A stretch of 64,000 nt of DNA, taken from assembly GCA_947650365.1 (NCBI GenBank), contig CANTAL010000142.1, positions 635,001 to 699,000 of the forward strand, given 5' to 3'. Positions 23,701 to 62,800 of this stretch are shown here, piece by piece; within the stretch, counting starts at the first letter, position 1; each line of letters opens with the position of its first letter. Under the pieces are notes generated by a model, which was not told the DNA's origin, searched no databases, and worked only from the letters and a program-made list of their open reading frames with translations. Position numbers and translations under genes: made by a program. This stretch comes from Chamaelirium japonicum. Its lineage: Eukaryota; Streptophyta; Magnoliopsida; Liliales; Melanthiaceae.

Positions 23701-25141
23701 ACATGACTGACTCAATAGAAGGAGGTAAAACATGAAGATGATCCAGCTGGTAGAGTCCCCCTGTCCTACGGCCCAGCCCAATCCTCCGTCCCATTCGCGA
23801 ATCCTGCACAACACAAGCAGAGGAGATAAAGGTGACAATGAGTTCAGAATCACAGAGGGAACTAATAGAGATCAAATTAATATTAAGAAGAGGAGCGTGA
23901 TAAATATGGGATAGGGTCAGGCGACCAGTGTAGTCCGAGGTAGGAGTGATGGATCCACACTGCGGAATAGGTACATGAGTACCATCCGTAGTGCAAACCT
24001 CCATGTGGGCAGGAGTAGGAGTACATGCGGTGAGCACGGTGGAGTCATATGTGAGATGACAGGAAGCACTCGAATCGAAAATCCAAGGGGCAACAGTACC
24101 GGAGGAGGCAGCCAGGCCAGTAGCAGGTGAAGAGCTGGTGGAGGCAATGTGGCGAAGTAGGAGCTCCTCAAGTCGCTGGAGACGATCTGGCTCAGGTGGA
24201 GACGGTGCAGTGGTAGCAACAGTGGGCGCTGGAGTGTCTATAGAAGCAGCAGCGCTACCAAAGTGGCGAAAGGAGGACTGACCATGCCCATGACTCCATC
24301 TACCTCGACCGTCGCATCGATCGTCCCAGGAAGTAGAAGCCCAACGTGATGCTCTCTTATCCGAACCCCAGCGGGGGTTACGTGGAGGACGTATGGGACA
24401 TTCACACTTCATGTGTCCGGGCTTCTTACAGTAGTGACAGAAGACAGACCCATCGGAGAACCTGGCCGCTAGGACGTTGTCTGAGCCAATAGCAAGTAGA
24501 GGAGGATGAGTACCCTGAGTCTGAAGACGAGTCTCCTCATCGACCAAGGCAAGCAGGGCATCTTCTAACCGAGGAAGTGGCTCACGATGCAGGAGCTGAG
24601 CAGTGATGAGAGCAAAGTCCGGCCGAAGCGCTGCTAGGAACTGGTGCAGGTGACCCTCATCAAGGTAGCGCTAGAAATCCCTAGAGCATGGGCAAGCGCA
24701 CCGCTCTGGGATCAGGGAGTCCAGCTCATGCCAGTAGGCACTCATCAGACTGAAGAAGTCCTGAATCGTACGCTCGTCCTGACGGGCAGACTGCAAGTCA
24801 CAAATAAGCTGATGCCGGCGTGCACCGCCGCGCGGGAGAAACCGGTCCCAAAAATACTCCCACATCGTGCGCGTTGTAGGAAGGCGGTCGATGGGAGTAA
24901 GGAGTGGATGAGCAACGGAGTCCATAAGATAGGCCCGGATGGCCTGATCGTAGCGACGCCATGTGAGAGCAGTAGTCATGGCTGCCGTGGTAGTAGTCGT
25001 GACGATAGCAGTCGCAGCAGAAGACGCGGGCTACTGGTGACAGAGGAGGAGCCGAAGGAGGCAGCTGGAGGAGGATCATCACCGGTGATGTGACCCTAAA
25101 GATCACGTCTGGAGAGCACGACCTTGACGGTGAGCAACCAA
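20787..25141 (-). pseudogene. Copia-1 gag-pol polyprotein, broken
   Basis: On the minus strand: the Gag domain at about 25141-24560 (including YLMDSVAHPLLTPIDRLP and WEYFWDRFLPRGGARRHQ); the CCHC knuckle CHYCKKPGHMKCEC at 24439-24398; the protease site DSSAS at about 24076 (usually DSGAS); the GAG-pre-integrase WHRRLGHLSSDRL; and integrase with HSDIWGP and FIDDYS. An in-frame TAG lies at about 23206 where Gln is usual, and a TAA lies in the FWAEA position near 23120. Reverse transcriptase runs about 22250-21600, with MDVTNAFLHG and YGLKQAPRTW. Its YVDD box is near 21731. RNase H with CDNRSV ends in the stop after 20787. Frame changes occur near 24550, 22340, 21755 and 21240. Confidence 0.9.
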
Positions 25142-25468
25142 TCAGGCCAGTCGCTGGCCGATGACAACTGAAAGGTGACCGCTTTCAACGGTGGAGCGAT
25201 CGCAACGACGGACGGCACTGTAGGAGATGCCATGGAGGAACCACAAAGGAGAGGGAAGCCGGGAGAAGGTTTGCAGGTGGAGGGGAGGGGCCAGGGGGGT
25301 TGTCGGGCGGAGGGGAGGGGCTGTCGGGCGGAGAGGAGGGGTCGGGGGGGTTATCGGGCGGAGGGGAGGGGGGGGGGGGGGGCTATCGGGCGGAGGGGAG
25401 GGGCCGAGCGGGGCTATCGAACGGAGGGGAGGGGTCGGGAGGGGGTATCGAGAGGAGGAGAGAGGCTG

Positions 25469-25499
<31 letters not shown>

Positions 25500-25771
25500 C
25501 TGTCGGGCAGAGGAGAGGGGTCAGGGGGGCTGTTGGGCGGAGGAGAGGGGTCGGAGGGGGTTATCGGGCGGAGGGGAGGGGCCAGGGGGGCTGTCGGGCA
25601 GAGGAGAGGGACCGGGGGGCCTGTCGGGCGGAGGAGGGGAGACCGGGGGGGGCTATCGGGCGGAGGGGAGGTCGGAGGTGGGCTGCCGGGTGAAGGGGGA
25701 GACCGGAGGGGGGCTGCCGAGTGGAGGGAGAGACCGGAGGTGGCTGCCGTCGTCGTCGTCGCCGTCGTCAC
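25142..25771 (-). repeat. Pro-rich minisatellite and 30-base G run at Copia-1 gag start
   Basis: Plus strand GGGCGGAGGGGAGGGG(C/T)C units of roughly 40-50 bases repeat about twelve times, including a run of 30 G at 25470-25499. On the minus strand it reads as a Pro/Ser-rich 209-aa ORF that begins right after the primer site, so it lies between the leader and the Gag domain. The reading frame shifts before the Gag domain. It probably expanded by slippage. Confidence 0.85.
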
Positions 25772-25798
25772 GTGAGAAACCCTAGAGCTCTGATACTA
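25772..25798 (-). other. Copia-1 primer-binding site region
   Basis: The plus strand shows GAGCTCTGATACTA immediately left of the 5' LTR. The minus strand is TAGTATCAGAGCTC, complementary to the 3' end of initiator tRNA-Met apart from one base. Confidence 0.85.
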
Positions 25799-25937
25799 TG
25801 TTAGGAGATGACGGCTAGGGTTTGGAGAGAATAGAATAATTCTCATTGAGGGATTGAAGCCCAATATATAAGTACATGTATACACATAGAACCCGACCCG
25901 ATTGTACATAGAACCGGACCCGGTATATACATTAACA
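25799..25937 (-). repeat. Copia-1 5' LTR
   Basis: 139 bp. About 97% identical to the partner by eye (four differences). Confidence 0.95.
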
Positions 25938-26355
25938 ATGGGTTTGTCATCAAACATCATGAATCAAAATAGCGAGAGATCAGGAATTTCTTTGTAACTT
26001 TCTCTTCGATCTTGTGCTTGAACTCCAAAGCAATTCAAATCTTTTGCACTGCTGGTACATCCATGTATAAGTCGTATAGTCGATCGGATAGAGTGTTGAG
26101 GATGTGTCCGTAACATATGAGTTCGCCTTCCTGCCTCTTGATTCATTCTACGACCCTCTCTTGTGACTTGTCATCGGCAGGTTTTGGAATTGTTGTAGAC
26201 AGGTTGGGGTCCAACACATAAAAGATCTTCAAAGCAGTCAGTGAGAACTTGAGTTTGTTTTGCCAACGGATGAAGTTGGTCCAATCGAATAGATCAAGTT
26301 TGATGAGGTCCTGGTTCATCAACTTAATGGTGGCAGCGGTGATTTTGGTATCCAT
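25938..26355 (-). pseudogene. Older Copia gag fragment, part 1 (N-terminus)
   Basis: Minus strand from ATG at 26355: residues 1-70 are open (with LFDWTNFIRWQNKLKF). A stop in a Trp position follows at about 26144, then recognisable gag continues (KRQEGELICYGHILNTL, and LYDLYMDVPAVQKI) to 25938. Copia-1 inserted here. This is the N-terminal retrotransposon Gag domain of a different Copia family. Its LTRs were not found. Confidence 0.8.
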
Positions 26356-26359
26356 GGTA

Positions 26360-27510
26360 ATGTTTTAAATTGTTGGAGTAGGCATAAAGAGACCATATAA
26401 TGAAGGCTTTAAGTACGGATTAGATACATTTTTTTTTCCTACCAAAAAAAAAAGATACATTTTTTTAAGTGTTATTCTCGTTCTCTTACAAAGTGAGACT
26501 GCTGTAGGGTTACTAGTGAATCGCTCTCAGGATAAGACATGCATTTATGATTCTGCGCTCAGCAAAAGTGAAGAAACCAATATTGGAACTCAGACACACT
26601 TAAAAAAATTCTCGCAAAGAGTTGTTTGTAGGAGAAAAAAAGGATGAGCTTTGTTTTGGAATGTCTTTTTAGGACTGGTATGGGCCTTCTTTTACAGAAC
26701 CCGAGGCCCCCCTTGATTGTGAATGGGATCCATTAGCTCACTAGCCAATGGGTGTCAGAAAGAACCCCTTGGTCCAATTGTTAGGCCCAAATAATCCTGG
26801 CCCACTTAGCCAATGGGTAACTCCAAGCACTTTTTGGGCCAACCGTACAACCCAGTCCGATAGTTTGTAAACGCCATTACTTGGGTTGACCCGACGCACT
26901 GGGCTGTCCCATCCTAGTCAGCCCAACCAGACCTAGCCTTAGCCAAAAGAAAAGGCTTCGGCTCCTAGCGACGATGCTAAGTGCGCCCAATAAGCACCAA
27001 AATCCCTATAATCCACTTCCCACACCATGTGTGCGTGATGCGATATGGTGCAATGCACCGTATTGTAGGTGGTACATGTACACAACCTAACTTTCTCTTG
27101 TCACTCCATACAAATGAGCTAGAGGAGTTTCCATATATATACCCATCTCACTTCCTTTCTTCGAAGCATTGTGGGACTAAATTTCTCATCTAATAAAGAA
27201 TTGGAGGGAAATAGATTAGATGAAAGCATTTCACTTTGATCCAAGAGTTTTGGTGGGAATTTAAAAATCAAACTTTTTAATGAAAAATTCAAAACTCATG
27301 ATAAAACCACTCTTTGTTTTTGCTTTTAAACCAATGATAAAAACACTCATCTTCAGTTGCACAAAAAAGGCAGCTACTCCCTCTGGCTTTGTCGTCGGAC
27401 CTAACTCTTCTTGCTTTTCGTTGGCTTAGGCTCAAACTTTTGCTCTAGCTCTGTCATGGCCTCTGGTTCCGGCTTTATGAATACAATCCACTGGCTGTAT
27501 GCCGAGTGAT
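26360..27510. other. No gene recognised
   Basis: A/T-rich intergenic sequence. Short GGGCC-containing words near 26760-26900 hint at an old repeat. No ORF with a domain. Confidence 0.5.
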
Positions 27511-27514
27511 GCAG

Positions 27515-27700
27515 TGATGATGAGCTCAGTTGGTAGGTAAGACATGCAACCCGTGGCCTCAGTCAAGGGTTCGAATTTGTGCTACGGTATATTTCCTCCT
27601 GTTCTATAGTGGTGGGCTGCCCTCTCGTCTTAGTGGTGAGCTTGCCTATCTATGGGGTTACTAAAAGTCAGGGCTTGATTTTATAATCCGGACCCTTAGG
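27515..27700 (+). mobile_element. Possible tRNA-derived SINE
   Basis: GAGCTCAGTTGGTAGG (A-box-like) near 27521 and GGGTTCGAATT (B-box) near 27567 are spaced as in a tRNA promoter. The body after them ends TAATCCGGACC without a clear tail or target duplication. It cannot be a working tRNA gene because the arms do not pair fully. Confidence 0.45.
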
Positions 27701-28008
27701 ACAGACAAATTGGCTTCTTTGTGGATTGAAAAATGCTTCTCAACCATTCTGCTTTCCATCCTGATGTGACACCTAATCACTGCCATCCGTTGCAGCCAGT
27801 CCCGACAGGTGAATCACACTCAGCCAGATTGGCAGGCAATGGTATGGTTGTGATCAGGTGCGACGTCAGGATGGCCCGATCCGGATGGAAAACTGGATGG
27901 CTGAATAACATTGCTATTGTGTATTTGGATGAGAAGTGTGCAGACTCATAGAGAGTCCCATCTTATGGTGTGCCTCCTATTTATATTTAAGTAACTCACT
28001 ATACTTGT

Positions 28009-28221
28009 AACCCACCAGGGGATAGGAGAGTTGGCAAAGCAACTGATGCTTGGTGAGGAGGTTGTAGGTTCGACTCCTCCCCTCGATTTACCTAGGAGTG
28101 AAGTGGAAATTGCTGAGTGGGTCCAGCTTCACTCCCAGAGGGATTAGTCCAAGCCTGAAGTGGGCCTATGCCAGAAAGGTTTCGGGACACCCGCCAATCT
28201 CAAAAAAAAAAAGAAAAAACA
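28009..28221 (+). mobile_element. tRNA-derived SINE
   Basis: Starts after ACTCACTATACTTGT (27994-28008) and ends in a 3' A-rich tail (28201-28219). It is followed by the near-identical ACTCACTTTACTTGT (28223-28237), a 15-bp target duplication with one change. Inside are A-box-like TTGGCAAAGCAACTG and B-box GGTTCGACTCC, the Pol III promoter of a tRNA-type head. Length is about 210 bp. It lies just downstream of FTRC. Confidence 0.85.
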
Positions 28222-28496
28222 GACTCACTTTACTTGTTTCTCTCTCTATACCATCATGTCAAAGAATTTTAGGTCAAGAAAGGAACACACCTCTGTGAAG
28301 CAAGTTTCCATCTCTCTACAAGCCTATGTGCACAAACAATGCATCCGAATAACATTCAGCATGTTCTGCTATCATTTTCAGAGAGAGAAAGAGAGAGAGG
28401 GCCCTTTCAAGGCTTGTTACATGATCAGAATCAAGCCATATACATACAACCTGGACAATTTGGCACACTAAGTAGGGGATGACAATACATCAGCGG

Positions 28497-57336
<28,840 letters not shown>

Positions 57337-57399
57337 CGCCGTAGTGATGATCTCTCTCGAGGTCCGTCTCTATAGTTGGTACTGAACAACAGTAGAATA

Positions 57400-57420
57400 T
57401 TATCATATATATATAAATTT
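57400..57420 (-). promoter_or_regulatory. Possible FTRC TATA box
   Basis: On the minus strand AAATTTATATATATATGATA lies 65-85 bases upstream of the FTRC ATG. That spacing would give a 5' UTR of about 35-50 nt. The hAT element at 57509 starts only 90 bases further upstream, leaving a very short unique promoter. Confidence 0.55.
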
Positions 57421-57508
57421 CCGCTCACTCCTGCGCGCCACTCATTTGGAAGGATGATAGACTTGTATGATAAGCATGATCGCCTGATAAGCATTAGAGC
57501 CGTGCGAT

Positions 57509-58403
57509 TAGGGGTGGCAATGGGTCGGGTCGGGTCGGGTCGGGTCGGGTCGGGTCGGGTATTTGGGGACATGTACAAGGGCAATACACCCAATCCGAAC
57601 TCGAGCAGTTTTATAAACGGGTCATAAACCTAAACTTAAACCCGACCCGTCCAATAAATTGGTTGACCTGACCCGACCCGTTTAACCAGTTTAATAAATG
57701 GGTCGGGTCGGGTCGGGTTGGGTCAACGGTAGGGCTGGCAATTTCGGACCCGACACGAAGTTAGCGAGTCTGGGTCAAGGCTAAATGGGTTCGGGTCGTA
57801 AACGGGTTGACACGATAGATCCGTTTAATAAACGGGTCGGGTTTGGGTTTAGGGTCTGGACACGGTAGACTCGGGAAGACCCGTTTAAAATTCACCGGAT
57901 CGTGTCGGGACTGGTCTACCCGCAATCCGATACTATAATATATATAGTATTAGCGGGCCTATCGGGTAATGTCGGGTTGAGTCGGATCGGGTCAACTGAA
58001 TAAACCCATGTGGTAAATGGGTCTTATCGGGTCTACCCGCTTATAAACGGGTCGGGTACGGGTTTAGAATCTAGACACGATTAGTTAAACGGGTCGGGTC
58101 CGGGTCTAGGGGTTTTGGACACGACCCGAAACTAGACACGACACGACCCATTGCCACCCCTAGTCAACGGAACCCATTTAAACCGGTCGGATTTGATTGG
58201 GTTGGTTTGAGTCGGGTTGACACGACCCATTTGGTAAATGAGTGAAGTCGGTTCAATTAGGTTATAAGTACAAACCAAAACCCAACACATTAAGTAAACA
58301 GGTCAGTTGGGTCAACCCGTTTATGAGCCAGACCCGTTTAGGCCAAACCCAAACTCACTAACTTCGGGTCGGGTTCGGGTCGGGTCAAGGATTGGCACAC
58401 CTA
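57509..58403. mobile_element. hAT-type MITE (family A) carrying a nested MITE
   Basis: Ends TAGGGGTGGCAATGG and ATTGGCACACCTA. A perfect 8-bp duplication CGTGCGAT is at 57501-57508 and 58404-58411. The left part has GGGTC in seven tandem copies (57524-57560). Without the nested element it is about 455 bp and related to 18789-19250. It lies just upstream of FTRC. Confidence 0.94.
57730..58162. mobile_element. hAT-type MITE (family B) nested in the previous one
   Basis: Ends TAGGGCTGGCAAT and ATTGCCACCCCTA. A perfect duplication GTCAACGG is at 57722-57729 and 58163-58170. Its palindromic centre has ACTATAATATATATAGTATT. Related to 19497-19956 and 59088-59569. Confidence 0.95.
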
Positions 58404-58594
58404 CGTGCGATGGACTGTCAAGCCTTCTAATGTTTTTTCTACACTATCTTGCACTTGTATAGTTGGTCCATAAGCATAATCCAAATGAGTAAAGGATAGT
58501 GTAGAATTAGAGTGCAGATACCAACACTTGGTCACAATCATTTATTGAAATATTTTGAATTGGGAAGAGCAAGATATTTCTGAAATATTTTGAA

Positions 58595-58859
58595 GGGCTA
58601 TTTTGACTTTGCCCCCCATATTTTGCCTTGAATTAGATTTTACCCCCATGTTTTCATTAATTAGACTTTATGCCCCAAAACTAACTGTTCCGTCAGCTCA
58701 CCATCTAAAAGAAAGGGTGAGTTCAAGGAAAATAAATAAAGTTTTGAGGGGGTGAGCTGACGGAACAGGTAGGTTAGGGGGGTAAAGTCTAATTAATGAA
58801 AATATGGGGGGTAAAGACTAATTCAAGGTAAAATTTGGGGGGCAAAGTCCACATAACCC
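58595..58859. mobile_element. Mutator-like MITE, 9-bp TSD
   Basis: The ends pair as GGGCTATTTTGACTTTGCCC and, on the other strand, GGGTTATGTGGACTTTGCCC. A perfect 9-bp duplication TATTTTGAA is at 58586-58594 and 58860-58868, the length typical of Mutator-like elements. The whole 265 bp is self-complementary. It sits inside a wider inverted repeat (GGGAAGAGCAAGATATTTCT near 58562, mirrored near 58930-58970). Confidence 0.9.
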
Positions 58860-59087
58860 TATTTTGAATTATAGTGCAGATAACAACACTATAATTCAAA
58901 CATAAATATCCAAATGAGTTGAAAACATAAATATCCTTCTGAAATATCTTGCTCTTCCGAATTCAAAATATTTCAATAAAGTATAGGTTTAAATATCTTA
59001 CTCTTCCCAATGCCCCGCGTGATGGTACAAGCCGCTTACGCGGCCAAGTATATACCTATTGGGAAAATTTGAATGGAAGATAGGAAC

Positions 59088-59569
59088 TAGGGCTGGCAAT
59101 TTCGGACCCCACACTGGCAGACCCGACACGATCCGACACGAAGTTAGCGGGTCTGGGTCAGGGCTAAACGTGTTCAGATCGTAAACGGGTCGACACAATA
59201 GACCCATTTAATAAACGGGTCGGGTCTAGGTTTAGGGTCTGGACACGGTAGACCCGGGAAGACCCGTTTCGTATTCAACGGGTCGTGTCGGGTCGGGTCT
59301 ACCCGCAATCCGATACTGTAATATATAATACCAGTAGGACTTTCGGATCAGATCGGGTCGAGTCGGATCGGGTCAACTGAATAGACCCAGGTGGTAAATG
59401 GGTCTTACCGGGTCTTATCGGGTCTACCCATTTATTAGCGGGCCGGGTACGGGTTTAGGATCTAGACACGATTAGTTAAACGGGTCGGGTCCGGATCTAG
59501 GGGTTTTGGCCACGATACGAAACTAGACACGACATGAACCCGACACGACACGACCCATTGCCACCCCTA
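59088..59569. mobile_element. hAT-type MITE (family B)
   Basis: Ends TAGGGCTGGCAAT and ATTGCCACCCCTA. Flanks GATAGGAAC and GATGGAAC are an 8-bp duplication with a one-base insertion. It is 482 bp, non-coding. Confidence 0.88.
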
Positions 59570-59577
59570 GATGGAAC

Positions 59578-60129
59578 AAGGATCAACTTGAGGCGCACGA
59601 AGAACACCTTCTTTAAACTTGATCGACAACTCCAAACCAGATCAAGTACTAGGGACAGCACTCATCGCCAGGGGTGGAAAAGAGGGGGTTGAGGGGGGCC
59701 ATGGCCACTCCAAAGTGGCAAAATTCCAAGAGGCCTTTTAAGAATTTGAAAAAGATTTAAAAAATCTTTTATATATGGTCTCTTTAAAATTTTAAATTTT
59801 GGAGTTTTTGGATCCATCATTCTTTGGATATGCATGGACCGATGTTCGACAATAAAAAAACTTTAAAAATTCATGATCCTTACATATGCATGTGCAAAAA
59901 AGTTCTAAGCAATAGCAGCAACTAGGTACTCCCATGGTGGACGGAGTAAAGGATCTTTCATGTTAGCCTTTTTCGGAGTGGATGCCTTTAACTTGAGAGC
60001 GCGGGGGAGAAACATGCATGCTTCAAAGGATCACTAAGAGGTACCTTGGCCTTCTTGGCCTCTTGCTCCCACAAATGGTTTTTTGCATGGAGAGACTTAA
60101 TCTCATTTCTATCTGGTGAGTAGCAAAGG
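59578..60129. other. No gene recognised
   Basis: No ORF or repeat with recognised identity. Confidence 0.5.
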
Positions 60130-60420
60130 TGTTGGGGATTTAGTCTCACATCGGTTAAGGGACTGGGTGATGTTGTATTTAAATACTCGTCTTGGACCGT
60201 TCCTTACAGCCTGATTTTATGGGGAGGTGGATATCCAAGGATATTCTAGGGGGCCAAAAGTGGTATTAGAGCATGGATTCCATCCAACTGCTGTCACGCG
60301 TTGCACACAAAAGAAGGGTTTGGGTGATGCTGCATCTAAATACCCATCTTGGACCTCCCCTCAGAAGCCCTTTTGTGGGCAGAGGATATATATCCAAGGG
60401 TCTAGGGGACCACAAAAGGT
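60130..60420 (+). mobile_element. Degenerate TRIM retrotransposon
   Basis: A left LTR-like unit from TGTTGGGGATTTAGTCTCAC to about 60257 is followed by TGGTATTAGAGCA, one base off the tRNA-Met primer site. A second, partial unit at about 60315-60415 repeats GGGTGATG(T/C)TG, TAAATAC and TCTTGGACC. It resembles the TRIM at 37699 in layout (TCTCACATCGGTTAAGGGA versus TCCCACATCGGTAAGGGAG). Confidence 0.7.
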
Positions 60421-61542
60421 TTTCTTCAATCCCGAGATGTTTGAGCCCATTTCTTTCACATCAATGCGAGGGCAAAAGATAATGCTACCGCCATTTTGCA
60501 TGCTTCTCTTTCTACTTTTCCACTTTTATGCGCAGCTCGACATTCATCCCGTAGAATTTTGAGCATTTCTCAATGGTGGCCCTGTATATCTCTTCAAAAT
60601 TGAGCTCTTTCAGGTTTACCAACACGCTCGGAATCATCAACTTCATACTCAAGATGATGAGAGACACTAAAACGGCTCAGAGTGTCGTCTCCTGTTCCTT
60701 GTTATCCTCTTCCACCGCTTGCCTCTCGGCCTCCTCGAATGTTGCCGATGGATCCATGATGCCGGGACTTAATGGCATGGCTTCCTCGAGGGTAAGATAT
60801 GGCCCCCCTTTTCATCCCTCTATGATTAGGGCTTTCTGGCAGCCGGTGGTTTTGTATTCGGAACGCCGAAGTCGCACGATCTCTCCCTTGCTCCGTCGGC
60901 GGACGTTCCTAGCTCGCCGGCGGGGGTCTCTGCTCGCCAATTGCTAGTGGATTGGTCGGCTCTGGCCCCAACATTGATCTCTGCTGGTGGATGTTCAGAC
61001 CGCCTCCTCGGGGTGACAAGCGGCTCCTGGTGGATTGGGGTGATGACAGAGGTTGACGACAGATCGGAGGCTCGGCAGCAACTCCATCCCCTTCTAGCTA
61101 TGTTGCTGGCGTCGGTGAAGGTTCGCCGACTTTTTTGAAAATTTTTTATTGTGTTTCCCTTTCTGTTGGTCTTGTGCTAGTCACAACAGTGTCTCTGTAC
61201 GTCGGCATTGTCATTGTCCTCGCCTAATGGAAACTTTCGGTCCTGCCTTGTTGCAGGTTGGTGTCCTACCGTCAGGGGGTGGCCTTCTCTCTGTGTCCTT
61301 CCTCGCCTGGTTGGCGGTGGTCACTGTCCTTCCCCGCCGATGGGCGATGGTTCTGCTTGCACCAGACTGTGGCGCCTCCCAGAGGTCTGTTGACCCCCCT
61401 TTGAACTACCAAAAAAAAATCAAGAAGATAAGACATTTCTTTTTGAAGACACCAAAAATGATCCTTCAGATATGTTCTTTCTTGGACATTCGTGTACCAG
61501 ATATCCAAAGCCCTATTTCATTTGTAACACAACAAATATTTT
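60421..61542. other. No gene recognised
   Basis: Several overlapping ORFs up to 157 aa without a recognised domain and without splice logic. GC-richer than surroundings at 60780-61390. Possibly a retroelement interior. Confidence 0.4.
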
Positions 61543-61805
61543 TTTTTTTAGAACCCCTCCTAAAGGAGGGAGGGTTAGGCGGCCCCCGGCCAATTATATT
61601 AAATCAACTCATGAAACAATAAGGTTACAAAAATCTTTCACTTCGATAGATATGGAGGCCGACCAAGGGACAATCCATAGCTTGAAGGTTGAGACAACTG
61701 ACCTTTTTGTTGTTGCGATCCGAGACCCTCATGCAGTGGAACATGACTTGCATAGTACCACCATGGTAGAGACGAACACAGACAAGACCGAGCAATCGAA
61801 CTAGA
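61543..61805 (-). mobile_element. LINE 3' end with poly(A), and inverted ORF2 C-terminal copy
   Basis: A T run at 61543-61552 followed by AGAACCCCTCCTAAAGGAGG is, on the minus strand, a LINE-like 3' UTR ending in poly(A). At 61709-61800 the plus strand reads VVAIRDPHAVEHDLHSTTMV, homologous to the end of the minus-strand ORF at 62202, so this part is an inverted partner. Confidence 0.55.
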
Positions 61806-61841
61806 GCCTCCTTGGATCACCAACAAGAAGCTCTAATACCA

Positions 61842-62201
61842 ATTGTTGTTTCTATCTTCTCTCATAGGTCTTGCATGAACTTGGGGCTATAAAAGGACCC
61901 CTAAGGATGAAGAAAGGATGACCATGGTGGCACATGAGTATCCCGGGTTGGGTTTAGAACGTAGCAGTCATCAAGGGAGAGGGAGAGGAAACCATTGGAG
62001 ACCGGAGAGTTTTCGGAAAGGGTTTCTTCTTGTCGTCGCGGTGTAAGGCTACATGATCGATCTATTCTCCTTGGGGGAATCTCTTTGTGGGTGTATGAGG
62101 GATTGGTTTGAGACAATTGTTCTTGTACTTGGGTTTTCCCTATACTAGTAAATCCATTGATCGATCGTTACCAAACTTCTTGGGTGTTTTGCTTGTTCTT
62201 T
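61842..62201. repeat. LTR-like segment with TATA box
   Basis: Contains GGGCTATAAAAGGACCCC at about 61887, the same promoter style as the LTR at 465, and starts TGTTGTTTC after CTCTAATACCAA, which on the minus strand reads TTGGTATTAGAG (a primer-site-like motif). It separates the two inverted LINE pieces. Its orientation is unclear. Confidence 0.45.
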
Positions 62202-62800
62202 CTATTGCTCGATCTTGTTGATGGTTATCTCCACCATGATGGTACTACGTAAGTCGTGTTCCGTTGTGCGAGGGCCTTGGATTGCAACAACACTTCTAAG
62301 TTCCTCGACGCTAGTTGTCTTACCATTGAATATTCGTCTGTTCTTTTCTAGCCATAGGGTCCAGAGGATATTCATCACCAGTATATTCCACGGAATTCGA
62401 TGTTCCTTCCTAACCTCCCTCCGCCTCCATGAATGCCATAATGCTCTAAGATTCTGCGGGTGAGATGAGATGCCACAACAACACTCAAAGTGATCCCAGA
62501 TTCTCCTCACCGTGGGACAGCCAAGCAACAGGTGCGTAGGGGACTCCTCGGCCGATTGACAAAAGGTACAAGAGGAGTATGACACATTTGGGTTGTTTCT
62601 CTTCATGAGGTTCACTTTTATCAAAATCTTATTCCATGAGGCTATCAATGAGAAGATCTTCACTTTAGCCGGTACCTTGGATCTCTAGATCGTATTAGAT
62701 GGTAAAAACTTCTCAACCGGTGGAAGAAGATTGTTGTAGAATAATTTCACCAAGAAAACTCCTGATGAATGCCGCCTCTACTTCACCCCATCTGTTGAAT
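62202..62800 (-). pseudogene. L1-type LINE ORF2 C-terminus (zf-RVT domain)
   Basis: Minus-strand reading: LFYNNLLPPVEKFLPSNTI, a stop near 62685, then KVKIFSLIASWNKILIKVNL with CTFCQSAEESPTHLLLGCP (the Cys/His reverse-transcriptase zinc-binding motif) and IRRIW-type residues. It ends with EQ and a stop at 62202. The upstream reverse transcriptase is absent, so the copy is 5' truncated. Confidence 0.85.

Larger units (their letters stand above)
20635..25937 (-). mobile_element. Copia retrotransposon with very short LTRs (Copia-1)
   Basis: LTRs of 139 bp at 25799-25937 (5') and 20635-20773 (3') begin TGTTAGGAG and end ATTAACA. They differ at four sites by eye. Next to the 5' LTR is a tRNA-Met-type primer site (TAGTATCAGAGCTC on the minus strand, one change from the usual form). 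Before the 3' LTR is the purine tract GAGGGGGAG. Flanking ATGGA and ATGGG are a near-perfect duplication. Gene order is gag, protease, integrase, reverse transcriptase, RNase H, which defines Copia. Short LTRs and protein style suggest the Ale/Retrofit lineage. Several stops and frameshifts make it non-functional. Confidence 0.92.

Noticed and set aside
27515..27590. Functional tRNA gene
   Set aside because: A- and B-box words are present but acceptor and anticodon stems cannot be paired. A SINE head is more likely.
60573..61622. Plus-strand ORFs of 124 and 157 aa as a host gene
   Set aside because: No recognised motif, overlapping frames, and a LINE 3' end overlaps the second. Left uncalled.
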